The notes under the pieces are model-generated. The model was not told the DNA's origin. It did no database searches and saw only the letters and a list, made by a program, of their open reading frames with translations. From IMCC26077 sp964418325 (GTDB taxonomy: Bacteria > Actinomycetota > Actinomycetes > Nanopelagicales > Nanopelagicaceae), in the NCBI GenBank assembly GCA_964418325.1, contig CAYQLC010000020.1, positions 1 to 22,411 of the forward strand: DNA of 22,411 nucleotides. Reading direction: 5' to 3'. The translations under genes and the position numbers were made by a program. Of the stretch, positions 6,584 to 14,570 are shown one piece after another. Positions within the stretch are counted from its first letter, which is position 1, and every line of letters begins with the position of its first letter.

Positions 6584-9439
6584 TTACTTACTCTGACTCT
6601 GCGCACGAATTGCATCATTGATTGCTTGCTTTAGGGCATCCTGTGCTTTGCCATAAGCGGCAAAGTTGCCCTTTGTCAGAGCTGCCTGAGCCTCAGTGAG
6701 CGCCTGTCGGGCCCGCTGAAGGGCATCCTCAAGGCTCTGTCCTGCGGTTGTCGTTGCAGTGCTGCCATCGCCAGAGACGACACCAGATGAACGCTGACCG
6801 GAGTCTCCACCGAATACTTGATCAAGCGCACCTTTGAGCGTGTCAGAGAATCCAATCTGATCACCAAAGGAGACGAGAACTTTCTGCAGCAATGGGTAGG
6901 CAGCGGTGTTGGAGGTTGCCCGCACATAAACCGGTTGTACATAAAGCAAACCACCACCGACTGGAAGTGTGAGCAAGTTGCCTAACTCAACATTCGATCC
7001 ACCCTGACGTAATAGGGAGAGCGAGGTTGCTACTTCAGGTTTTGCTTCAAAGTTCGATGAGACCTGAGATGGTCCAGCAATATTGGTACTTCGTTGCAAC
7101 TGAAGTACTTTGATTTTTCCGTAATTCGGACCCGGATCAGCGGTCACTGCAACGAAGGCGGCGAGGTTTTCTCGACCACCACGTGGCACAAATGGCGTAG
7201 TGAGTGAGAAGGCTTCCTTCTCCTCCCCTGGCATCTTCAACGTTAGGTAATACGGGGGCTGCGCACTGGCATTACCACCGAATGTTGATGGATCTCGAGG
7301 TACGCGCCAGAAATCCTGTCCACCGTAGAAGGCATTGGCGTTCTGCACGTGGTACGAGCTCAAGATGTCACGTTGCACGCGGAAGATGTCCTCCGGATAG
7401 CGAAGGTGCGACATCAAATCCTTCGAGATAGCGCTCTTCTCTTTGAGAGTTCCTGGGAATGCCTTGGCCCATGTTGTAAGAACAGGGTCTTTCTCGTCCC
7501 ACTTATAGAGCGTGACCGTTCCATCGTACGCATCAACGGTTGCCTTAACTGAATTTCGAATGTAATTAATCGACGCATTACGTTGGGCAGTAATCGCATT
7601 TGAATTAGCTGTTAACGCATCTGCGGTCGAGGAGGACAGGTTCACTTTTCTTGAATAGGGGTACCCTGAACTCGTTGTGTAACCATCGACAACCCAGAGA
7701 ACCCGACCACCAACGACTGTTGGATATGGATCTCCATCGAGGGTAAGCCATGGTGCCACCTTGGCAACGCGATCGCGCGGATTACGTTCAAAGAGAATTT
7801 TCGACTCAGAGTTGATCAAGCTTGAGAGCAAGATTCTTTGCTCTTGATACTTAATAGCAAAGACCGCACGGGCGAAGAGGTTCCCAATCGGAACGCCACC
7901 TTTGCCGGTATAGGTATAAGTCTTGGCGCCGTTTGGTGATGCATCATCGGGATAATCAAATTCGACTGGTGAATCAGAATTCTTGCCACCAATGATCGAA
8001 TAGTCCGGGACATTCTCGCCAAAGTAGATGCGAGGCTGGAAATCACCAAGAGTCTTCGTTGGCGGTATGTCACCTAGGAAGAAGTTAGGCTTTCCATCAG
8101 CATCGCGGGTATTTCCAAAGGCGCCAACAAAGCCAAAACCATGGGTATAAACGAGGTGATCGTTAATCCAGTTACGGTTTGGATTTCCCTCGATATTCAA
8201 CTCACGAACAGCAACCACAGCATCGCGGACTTTTCCATTGATCACATATCGATCCACATCAAGTGACTCGGGGAATGTGTAGTACGGCTTGATTTGCTGG
8301 AGTTGGCGGAAGGTTGCGGAGATAACGTTCGGATCCATCAAACGAATATTGTTAATCGTCTCTGCATCCTTGGCGAGCTGTCCTGCTGCTGTATTTACCG
8401 TCGCCGAGTATTCAACAATTTCTGTCTTATCAATTCCATAGGCAGCGCGCGTAGCCTGGATATTTCGCTCGATGAATGGAGCTTCTTTCGTTGATTCGCT
8501 CGGCTTAACCTGGAATTGCTGAATCGCCGCTGGATAAAGTCCCGAGATCACCAGCGAACTAACCGCAAGAAGCACAACGCCTGCGCCAGGAAGTTGCCAC
8601 GACTTTCGGAAAATATTGGCAAAAAATAGAAGTGAGCAGATTACTGCGATGCCAGCAAGGATGGCCTTTGCAGGTAGGACAGCATTGACATCTGTGTAGG
8701 TAAGACCAGTGATGATTCGATCATCCTTGAGCGCGAGCGCATATCGATCAAACCAGTAAGCAACTGCCTTAACAAGAACGATGAAGCCGAGCAAGACCGA
8801 GAGTTGCACGCGAGCTGCAACCGTTGTTCGATCGCCAGGGCCCTGTGGGCGAATTCCACCATAGAGATAATGGACCACGGCCGCAGCGAGCAGGGCGATG
8901 ATGAAAGTGGAGATAAACCATCCGATTAGCGCCTGATAGAACGGCAACTTGAAGGCAAAGAATGAGATATCCAAATTGAATTGAGGATCTTTTTCACCAA
9001 AAGGCGTCGAGTTGCGCCACACAAGCCATGGACGCCAGAGCTGTGAGCCGGCCGAGCCTGCAAAATAGAAAATCGCTAGCGAGCCACCGAGTACAGCGAC
9101 TCGTTTGATTGGCTCAATCTGTGTGCGATAGCGCTCAAGGTTATCGGCCTCAATACTCAAGGGTGCGAAAACTGGTCGAGCTCGATAGGCAATAAGAATG
9201 TTTGCGATAACAATGAGAGCGGTAAGGGCTCCGGTGATCAAGAAGAGCGCTGTGCGAGTAAAGAAAGTTGTTTGCCATACCTCTAAATAATCAACTGAGC
9301 GGAACCAGAGGAAATCTGCGTAGAAACCGCTGAGGCTCACTGCAATCACACCCAATACGACCAGGATGGTGATTGTTAGAGGTAGAGCGCTTTTGCGACC
9401 GCTACGGGGACCATTTTGCATAGGCATGGAGAACGTCAT
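6584..9439 (-). CDS. UPF0182 family large membrane protein
   Basis: A 951-residue protein of the UPF0182 family (the M. tuberculosis Rv3193c type), whose function is not established. Seven hydrophobic helices are visible at about 18-40, 58-84, 113-131, 160-193, 211-230, 256-277 and 284-306, followed by a large, mostly soluble part that probably faces outside. The tail after about 880 is a Gly/Ser/Thr-rich linker, then an Ala/Gln/Lys-rich helix with coiled-coil character ending in AQSQSK. The start is uncertain: ATGs occur at codons 1, 5 and 7, none with a clear Shine-Dalgarno site. It follows the PDZ-Lon protease gene on the same strand with a 95-bp spacer (9440-9534) holding nothing recognised. 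This pairing is conserved in actinobacteria, hinting at a shared envelope role. Confidence 0.92.
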   Translation of the reverse strand: MTFSMPMQNGPRSGRKSALPLTITILVVLGVIAVSLSGFYADFLWFRSVDYLEVWQTTFFTRTALFLITGALTALIVIANILIAYRARPVFAPLSIEADNLERYRTQIEPIKRVAVLGGSLAIFYFAGSAGSQLWRPWLVWRNSTPFGEKDPQFNLDISFFAFKLPFYQALIGWFISTFIIALLAAAVVHYLYGGIRPQGPGDRTTVAARVQLSVLLGFIVLVKAVAYWFDRYALALKDDRIITGLTYTDVNAVLPAKAILAGIAVICSLLFFANIFRKSWQLPGAGVVLLAVSSLVISGLYPAAIQQFQVKPSESTKEAPFIERNIQATRAAYGIDKTEIVEYSATVNTAAGQLAKDAETINNIRLMDPNVISATFRQLQQIKPYYTFPESLDVDRYVINGKVRDAVVAVRELNIEGNPNRNWINDHLVYTHGFGFVGAFGNTRDADGKPNFFLGDIPPTKTLGDFQPRIYFGENVPDYSIIGGKNSDSPVEFDYPDDASPNGAKTYTYTGKGGVPIGNLFARAVFAIKYQEQRILLSSLINSESKILFERNPRDRVAKVAPWLTLDGDPYPTVVGGRVLWVVDGYTTSSGYPYSRKVNLSSSTADALTANSNAITAQRNASINYIRNSVKATVDAYDGTVTLYKWDEKDPVLTTWAKAFPGTLKEKSAISKDLMSHLRYPEDIFRVQRDILSSYHVQNANAFYGGQDFWRVPRDPSTFGGNASAQPPYYLTLKMPGEEKEAFSLTTPFVPRGGRENLAAFVAVTADPGPNYGKIKVLQLQRSTNIAGPSQVSSNFEAKPEVATSLSLLRQGGSNVELGNLLTLPVGGGLLYVQPVYVRATSNTAAYPLLQKVLVSFGDQIGFSDTLKGALDQVFGGDSGQRSSGVVSGDGSTATTTAGQSLEDALQRARQALTEAQAALTKGNFAAYGKAQDALKQAINDAIRAQSQSK

Positions 9440-9534
9440 GGGGCGAGGTTACCCAGTTCCCATAATGGGCGCGAACTCAGGAAAGTTACAGGTTGCTGGG
9501 AAAACTAGCGGCGAAACGAGGCTGCCAATTCGGA

Positions 9535-10539
9535 CTAACCGCACATTGCCAGGCGCTCTGGATCACGCTCGCGCAGGGCTGCAATGGCTTCAGTGAGGGT
9601 GTCAACAGGAACTACCTGCAGCCCCTTGGGTATGTGACGTATATCGGAGCAATTAAGTGACGGGGCGAGAAATAGCGTCACACCTTCCCGCGCAGCTCCA
9701 ATCAATTTCTCTTCGATGCCCCCGATTGCTCCGACAAATCCACCTGGAGTAATTGTTCCCGTTCCCGCAATATTTCGACCTCGAACGAGATCTTCTTGAG
9801 TGAGTTTGTCGATCATTGCAAGCGAGAAAATTAGACCAGCGCTTGGGCCGCCAATATTCTTTAAATTCAACTTAACTGTGAAGGGCAAATCATAATCCTC
9901 AGAGATCAGAACCCCGATGGCATTCGCACGAATCTGAAGCGGAACCTGCATCTCATCACCATCACGTTTTATCGTGACCTGCACCTGTTTTCTCGCTGCA
10001 GATGCGATGAGCGCGCGCAGTTGGGTAGGAGACGACACGTTTTCAGCGCCAAAGGCAATAATCTCATCACCTTTCTTTAGCACGCTTTTGTTAGGAGAGT
10101 CTTTCGTAAACCCTTCCACAATTAATCGCTGTGAGTAGGGAATTTTCAGGTAATTCGCAGTAGCGAGTTGAGCAGAGAGTTGTGAGTTCTTCATCTCAGC
10201 AACATTCTCAGCAGTTACTTCTTTCGGGTCCTTATCCTCAGGATAAAAGACCTCTCTTGGCTGTACGGAGCGTTCACCATCAATCCATGCGCTAAGAAGT
10301 TCAAAAGTCTGTAGGCGAGAGTCTGGACTAGTTACCCAGATACTTGTCAGATTGAGCTTGCCAGTCGTGGGGAAAGTTTTTACACCGGTCAATTCTAGAA
10401 TCGGTTTGCTTTTGATTTTTCCGAGAGTATCGCTCGGAGTTCCTGGCTCAACAAGAACATATGGCAATGGCGCAGAGAGTCCAAGAATTACCAAGAACAA
10501 GATAGAAAAAATCTGAAAACGCGGAACTCTTCTAATCAC
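9535..10539 (-). CDS. Membrane-anchored PDZ and Lon-type (S16) serine protease
   Basis: The 334-residue product has a short basic N-terminus, one signal-anchor helix (about 9-30), a conserved domain starting VEPGTPSDTLG, a PDZ domain (about 137-205, with GDEIIAF) and a C-terminal Lon protease domain. The Ser-Lys dyad is visible: S233 in GGPSAGL and K278 in GGIEEKLIGA, with GTGTITPGGFVGAIGG between. This matches the family of M. tuberculosis Rv3194c and B. subtilis YlbL, secreted-side proteases on the outer face of the membrane. The start is GTG; an in-frame TGA just upstream excludes a longer protein. It begins 6 bp after the stop of a small membrane protein gene, so the two are probably translationally coupled. 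Confidence 0.92.
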   Translation of the reverse strand: MIRRVPRFQIFSILFLVILGLSAPLPYVLVEPGTPSDTLGKIKSKPILELTGVKTFPTTGKLNLTSIWVTSPDSRLQTFELLSAWIDGERSVQPREVFYPEDKDPKEVTAENVAEMKNSQLSAQLATANYLKIPYSQRLIVEGFTKDSPNKSVLKKGDEIIAFGAENVSSPTQLRALIASAARKQVQVTIKRDGDEMQVPLQIRANAIGVLISEDYDLPFTVKLNLKNIGGPSAGLIFSLAMIDKLTQEDLVRGRNIAGTGTITPGGFVGAIGGIEEKLIGAAREGVTLFLAPSLNCSDIRHIPKGLQVVPVDTLTEAIAALRERDPERLAMCG

Positions 10540-10545
10540 TGCAAA

Positions 10546-10839
10546 TCATTTCTTTGACTCTTTGTTCTTACTCTTTCGCTTTGAGCCAGCAGTACTCGAC
10601 TCTTGATCTTCCTGCGCTTTCTGTATCGAACTCTTGTCACCACGCTTCGCGAAAATCGTGGGTTCGTCTTTTGCAAAAGCTGACCGAAAAGTTTCGTACT
10701 CTGCGATGCTTTTGTATGTGTTCTGCCTTCGTTTCGCGGCGATTGACCACCAGACATATAAAAGAGCACCAGTACAAGCGATGAGGGGTATCAACCACCA
10801 GACTAAAGCGGACACTCCCCAAGAGTATCCAGTGCGCAC
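10546..10839 (-). CDS. Small single-pass membrane protein, unknown function
   Basis: A 97-residue ORF with GTG start that I do not recognise. It has one strong transmembrane segment (about 9-34: WGVSALVWWLIPLIACTGAL and on) rich in tryptophan, then a charged cytosolic tail ending in a lysine- and serine-rich stretch (SKRKSKNKESKK). Its stop lies 6 bp before the GTG of the PDZ-Lon protease, so it looks like the first gene of a small operon with that protease and the UPF0182 protein. The tight coupling and sensible topology argue that it is real. Overlapping frames on both strands look like noise. Confidence 0.65.
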   Translation of the reverse strand: MRTGYSWGVSALVWWLIPLIACTGALLYVWWSIAAKRRQNTYKSIAEYETFRSAFAKDEPTIFAKRGDKSSIQKAQEDQESSTAGSKRKSKNKESKK

Positions 10840-10882
10840 CTGAAGCGCTGATTTTGAGAGGGTGCACTAGTTCACGAAAAAC

Positions 10883-10914
10883 ACTCTCGAGCGTATTAAC
10901 TCTCGAGCGAATTA
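10883..10914. repeat. 16-bp direct repeat, two copies
   Basis: ACTCTCGAGCGTATTA and ACTCTCGAGCGAATTA are adjacent with one mismatch; each contains the palindrome CTCGAG. They lie in the 10840-11200 space between divergent operons, which otherwise holds a gap, another repeat and no gene. Confidence 0.85.
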
Positions 10915-10954
10915 GGAGTGAAGTGGCAACAAGGATTGAAGAGCGCTGAAGGAG

Positions 10955-11054
10955 NNNNNNNNNNNNNNNNNNNNNNNNNNNNNNNNNNNNNNNNNNNNNN
11001 NNNNNNNNNNNNNNNNNNNNNNNNNNNNNNNNNNNNNNNNNNNNNNNNNNNNNN
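10955..11054. other. Assembly gap (100 N)
   Basis: Placeholder gap in the divergent intergenic region. The left edge ends in GGAG and the right edge starts with an 11-bp array beginning GGAG, so a longer array probably spans the gap. Confidence 0.95.
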
Positions 11055-11087
11055 GGAGTAGAGCCGGAGTAGAGCGAGAGTCGAGCG
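11055..11087. repeat. 11-bp imperfect tandem repeat, three copies, at a gap edge
   Basis: GGAGTAGAGCC, GGAGTAGAGCG and AGAGTCGAGCG follow each other and then degrade into GGAGC. The array starts exactly at the gap edge. Confidence 0.8.
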
Positions 11088-11200
11088 GGAGCATGGGAAT
11101 GAAATAGTGTGGTGGAGCGTTTTACGAGGTATACATGCATTCTTGGGATTTCCTCCACTCCCAGCATGAAGTTCACATCAGTTAGGCGGGTAGAGATAGC

Positions 11201-12406
11201 GTGAGCGATCAACAAGGGATGGGTGGCTTTGACTTTAGCCAGCTAGGAGAGATGCTCTCTCGCCTCGGTCGCGCATTTAGCTCTGGGGGCGATGGTTCTA
11301 CTTTGGCCCCTGAAACTGTACGAGAACTTGCAAATGTTCGTGATGATGGAGCAACGTCTACTGAGTTAATCAATCAATCACTCGATGCTCTCCGCGTTGC
11401 AGATCTCTGGCTTGATCAAAGCGTTGCTTTCTCTGCACCCCAGCTTCCAGGTCAAGCATGGCGACGTTCCCAGTGGATTGACGGAACAGTGCCGACGTGG
11501 TGTTCGGTTGTTGAACCTCTCTCCCACTCTCTCGGTAATGCAGTGGGCGCCGCACTCTCTTCTGAAGTTGAACCTGCGATGGCTGGCATCTTCGCGCAGA
11601 TGAATGAGATGATGAAAAAAATTGGCGGCATTATGTTTGCTACCCAACTTGGTGAGGCGCTTAAGAGCGCAGCAAATTCTGTGACTGGCGCCGGGGATGT
11701 TGGGATTCCACTTATTGATCCAGTTCGAGCAATTTTGATCCCTGAGAACGCATCGAAATATGCAGATGGATTAAATGTTCCCTTTGGTGAAGTACTGCAC
11801 TATCTCGCGCTCCGTGAAAGTGCGGCTGCCCGCCTCTTCGTACACAATCCATGGTTGAAAGATGCAATCATCGAGTCAGTTCGTGCCTACGCTGCTGGAA
11901 TCCACGTTGATATCGATAAAGTTCAAGGTGACTTCGAGCAACTAAGCGGCAATCCTCAAGCAATAAATGAAGCAATTCAAAATGGTTTGTTTGCTCCCGA
12001 GGAGAGTGAGGCGCAGATTTCTGCCCTCAAGAAATTGGAGTTGCTCATCGCTCTTATTGAAGGGTGGATTGATGAGATCAGCGCAGAGGCTGCTGGCTCA
12101 CAACTACCGCACATCCAGGCGCTTCGTGAGATGTCACGAAGACGAAGAGCTACCGAGGGCCCGCTGCAAAGAGTTTTTGCCTCGCTCTTAGGACTTGAGG
12201 TTTCTCCTCGTCTAGCGCGAGATGCGGCTACATTCTTTAGAGTTCAGGGCCAGATGCATGGAATCGAATATCGAGATGGATTATGGGAATCTCTCGGTTC
12301 GCTNNNNNNNNNNNNNNNNNNNNNNNNNNNNNNNNNNNNNNNNNNNNNNNNNNNNNNNNNNNNNNNNNNNNNNNNNNNNNNNNNNNNNNNNNNNNNNNNN
12401 NNNTAG
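11201..12406 (+). CDS. DUF2342-type zinc-dependent hydrolase/metalloprotease, C-terminus in a gap
   Basis: GTG start; 367 residues are readable up to 12303, then the frame enters a gap. A Gly-rich start (GMGGFDFSQLGEMLSRLG) is followed by a mainly helical protein with the family motifs LHYLALRESAAARLFVHNPW (199-218; H200 and E206 probably metal or catalytic residues), RAYAAGI (228-234), LELLIALIEGWID (279-291), LPHIQALREM (302-311) and FFRVQGQMHGIEYRDGLWE (345-363). This is the actinobacterial family represented by Rv3195, predicted to be a zinc hydrolase; its substrate is unknown. Family members end about 30-100 residues beyond this point with an LPT...DLDDP tail, which would lie in the gap. 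A TAG at 12404-12406 is in frame only if the gap really is 100 bp. It is divergent from the PDZ-Lon operon, as in mycobacteria. Confidence 0.88.
   Translation: MSDQQGMGGFDFSQLGEMLSRLGRAFSSGGDGSTLAPETVRELANVRDDGATSTELINQSLDALRVADLWLDQSVAFSAPQLPGQAWRRSQWIDGTVPTWCSVVEPLSHSLGNAVGAALSSEVEPAMAGIFAQMNEMMKKIGGIMFATQLGEALKSAANSVTGAGDVGIPLIDPVRAILIPENASKYADGLNVPFGEVLHYLALRESAAARLFVHNPWLKDAIIESVRAYAAGIHVDIDKVQGDFEQLSGNPQAINEAIQNGLFAPEESEAQISALKKLELLIALIEGWIDEISAEAAGSQLPHIQALREMSRRRRATEGPLQRVFASLLGLEVSPRLARDAATFFRVQGQMHGIEYRDGLWESLGSXXXXXXXXXXXXXXXXXXXXXXXXXXXXXXXXXX
12304..12403. other. Assembly gap (100 N)
   Basis: Placeholder gap that removes the C-terminal coding part of the DUF2342 hydrolase. Neither edge shows a tandem repeat. 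Confidence 0.95.
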
Positions 12407-12410
12407 ATAG

Positions 12411-12484
12411 CGAAGTCCTCGGGGCGCACGTTCGCTTATCTGCCTTCCCCTTGCAGATACGCAACCGGTTATCCGAGGACTTCT
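12411..12484. repeat. Long imperfect hairpin with 11-bp perfect outer stem
   Basis: GAAGTCCTCGG (12412-12422) and CCGAGGACTTC (12473-12483) are perfect inverted repeats, and ATCTGC (12438-12443) with GCAGAT (12453-12458) forms an inner stem. It lies just after the hydrolase gene. There is no T-tract, so it could be a non-canonical terminator, a structured RNA or a small repeat element. Confidence 0.7.
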
Positions 12485-12623
12485 GAGCGGAAATTACGGG
12501 TGTTGTGAGAAAGAATCAAGCCAGGAGATTTAATTGGGCGCTTCTTTGCATCTTGTCCCCGCTCTTCTCTCCTTTGCTCGAGAACGGTAAGTAGGCAGAG
12601 ATTTTTCTCAAGGGATAGCACCT

Positions 12624-12795
12624 TGTGGATTACGCATCGATAATTGTGCACAGAAATCAGCAGCTTGTGGATTAAGTACAGATCGCTGGAGCAAGAACTT
12701 GATGGCGCCCGCTGATTTGTAGGACTCACTTCCCGCTACTTCGCCCTCGACCGTGCTGAGCGCTCCTCCCAAGATTTTCCACAGGGAGTGGATAA
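12624..12795. promoter_or_regulatory. Cluster of DnaA-box-like sequences before the YgjP-like gene
   Basis: Five nonamers each differ by one base from a DnaA box (TTATCCACA, TTGTCCACA or complement): TGTGGATTA at 12624 and 12666, TTGTGCACA at 12644, TTTTCCACA at 12775 and AGTGGATAA at 12787. The last two form an inverted pair separated by GGG. The 12404-12804 space holds no convincing gene; short ORFs in it resemble nothing known. None of the boxes is perfect, so DnaA binding is only a possibility. Confidence 0.3.
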
Positions 12796-12804
12796 CCTCT
12801 CGCC

Positions 12805-13455
12805 ATGGAGCGAGAGAATCCGCCAGTGCCTCGAAACTCCCCTGACAACGCTACTTCACACCCTCACTCCCGCCGGGCTAGTGACCGGGGGCTGGTGCAA
12901 GGCGACCTCTTTCCCAGAATGGGCTCGGATGGTAGGGATATTGGGCTCATTGTTGAAGTTCGCCGAAGTACTCGCCGGAAGAAAACTATCGAAGCCTATC
13001 GAAATGGCGAGAAGGTAATCGTCTCGATTCCAGCGAGAATGAGCCAACGTGAAGCAAATCAAGTTGTTGATGAGATGGTGAAAAAGATTTTGCACGATGA
13101 GAGCGCTCCAAATAATGATCAATTGCTCGCACGGGCTCTATTCCTAAATAAGAAATATCTCGACGGAAAAGCGATCCCAGTCTCGGTCGAATGGTCTTCA
13201 CGAATGTCTCGAATTTGGGGCGCGTGCACCATAGAAGATCGAACTATCCGAATATCTGACCGCTTGCGAGATGCTCCTGCCTATGCACTCGACTATCTAC
13301 TACTTCACGAATTGATTCACATACTTATTCCAGGGCACGGATCTGACTTCAAGGAGCTCCTGGATAGATATCCAGAGCTTGCCCGTGCGGAAGGTTACTT
13401 CGAAGGTCGGACTCATCGACCTAGCGGAGACTTCGACCAACTCTTTGATGAGTAG
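12805..13455 (+). CDS. YgjP-like (M48 family) zinc metallopeptidase
   Basis: Cytosolic metal-dependent hydrolase of the YgjP/DUF45 group. From the ATG at 12805 it has 216 residues. Conserved parts are VEVRRSTRRKKTIEAYRNGE (50-69), VSIPARMS, SSRMSRIWGACTIEDRTIRI (131-150), the zinc motif HELIH (168-172) and a third ligand H178 in IPGHGSDF. The first 38 or so residues are not conserved and the start is doubtful: the ATG at 12805 has no ribosome site. GTG at 12895, preceded by a GGGGG run, or ATG at 12919 would give a more typical length. Actinobacterial homologues often sit in this same neighbourhood near the DUF2342 hydrolase and AarF genes. Substrate unknown. Confidence 0.85.
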   Translation: MERENPPVPRNSPDNATSHPHSRRASDRGLVQGDLFPRMGSDGRDIGLIVEVRRSTRRKKTIEAYRNGEKVIVSIPARMSQREANQVVDEMVKKILHDESAPNNDQLLARALFLNKKYLDGKAIPVSVEWSSRMSRIWGACTIEDRTIRISDRLRDAPAYALDYLLLHELIHILIPGHGSDFKELLDRYPELARAEGYFEGRTHRPSGDFDQLFDE

Positions 13456-13569
13456 CTCTTACCCCCTGTATGCATTGCATTAGTTACAGAGCATTCAATT
13501 TTATTTTCAAAATTTCTCGGGTGAGAATTACGCTCAAGTCTTTATCGGTGACTTAGTTATTCTGAGGAA

Positions 13570-14547
13570 ATGTCCGAATACATCAGATTAAAGAGCGGCC
13601 TTGTTATAGTCGAAAAAGAGGAAGGCGTTCTGATCGGACATGTCGATCGATGGTGCACTCTCTTGGATAGCCAAGCTCGTACTTTCCTCAGAGGAATTGT
13701 CGATTGGGTTCAGATCGAAGATCTAGTCCACTCCACTAATTGCCAATTAGCAACTATCACGCAACTCATTCACTCTCTCGACGAAATGGGATTTATCGAG
13801 CGTAAACCTCGAGAATTCACTCCCATTGAATTTGTTATTACTCATTACAACGAGGTCGGTGCTCTATTGACTTCTCTACTCATGCATCATGGGATACCAG
13901 TGAAAATTCTCGAAGATAGAACAGCAAGATTCTCTGATGTTCGGGGTGTTTATCTCCGCATCTCAGATGTTGGTTACTCAATTAATGAACTTCTTGAAGC
14001 ACAACGAAGAGAGTTTATTAATAGTGGAAAGATGGAGGTGTCCTTAGATCAGAATAGATTGAATTCAATTCAGCGCCCTCAAATTGTTGTCATTACTACT
14101 TATCCAGAACCCGAACTTTTAGCCCATTTGATGGAGAGCGATATTAAATACATATGCACCTTGACTTCTCCATTTGGAGTGCTGGTAGGCCCTTTTGTTA
14201 CCCCCGGCCTCTCACCATGTTTCCACTGCATCGAACTCCACCGCAGCGAGACTCATGAAGAGTGGCAGAAGGTGGCGATGGCGCTCTTCCTACAACGTAA
14301 TGAAAGCGTGGCTCCAGATCACGCCTACTTCGCTGCAGCAATCATTGGATCCTTTCTACTTCGGATAGCTCGAGGTGAAATTCCTCACGAAATAATCTCG
14401 GCAACTCGCCTCTTTACCCGAACAGAAACTCGCGCTGGGTATTCGTGGCCTACAGAGAGAGAAATAGCCTCTGAGAGCCGCCACTGGAGCTTTCACCCCG
14501 ATTGCTCCTGCCATTGGGGGCGGCGCCTTTCAACTCGCGCTGGCTAG
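13570..14547 (+). CDS. ThiF/TOMM leader-peptide-binding-like protein, orphan
   Basis: A 325-residue protein resembling the actinobacterial ThiF-like or cyclodehydratase-partner family. The N-terminal part (about 30-80) looks like a small winged-helix fold, as in RiPP recognition elements. The middle is a Rossmann-like region (about 84-200). The strongest motif is GVLVGPFVTPGLSPCFHCIE (203-222), followed by LHRSETHEEW. C217 and C220, with C312 and C314 in FHPDCSCHW, form a likely structural zinc site. I see no GxGxxG ATP motif, so it is probably not an active adenylating E1 enzyme. No precursor peptide, YcaO or dehydrogenase gene is near, so a peptide-modification role is not supported here. 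ATG is preceded by GAGGAA at very short spacing. AarF follows after 23 bp. Confidence 0.75.
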   Translation: MSEYIRLKSGLVIVEKEEGVLIGHVDRWCTLLDSQARTFLRGIVDWVQIEDLVHSTNCQLATITQLIHSLDEMGFIERKPREFTPIEFVITHYNEVGALLTSLLMHHGIPVKILEDRTARFSDVRGVYLRISDVGYSINELLEAQRREFINSGKMEVSLDQNRLNSIQRPQIVVITTYPEPELLAHLMESDIKYICTLTSPFGVLVGPFVTPGLSPCFHCIELHRSETHEEWQKVAMALFLQRNESVAPDHAYFAAAIIGSFLLRIARGEIPHEIISATRLFTRTETRAGYSWPTEREIASESRHWSFHPDCSCHWGRRLSTRAG

Positions 14548-14570
14548 GACAAACCAGAAGAATTGCGTGC

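Noticed and set aside
12411..12484. Integron attC site
   Set aside because: The hairpin lacks the GTTRRRY and RYYYAAC core boxes, and no integrase is present.
12469..12729. Minus-strand ORF in the 400-bp spacer
   Set aside because: No recognisable motif, no ribosome site, and composition like noncoding DNA.
12624..12795. Chromosomal replication origin
   Set aside because: Boxes are imperfect, there is no dnaA or dnaN, and no AT-rich unwinding region; kept only as a weak regulatory possibility.
13570..14547. RiPP (TOMM) biosynthetic cluster
   Set aside because: Only the leader-binding-like protein is present; no YcaO, dehydrogenase, precursor peptide or transporter lies in the window.
14502..14570. 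Longer AarF start at TTG 14502
   Set aside because: It overlaps the preceding gene by 46 bp and adds no conserved sequence; ATG 14571 is better supported.
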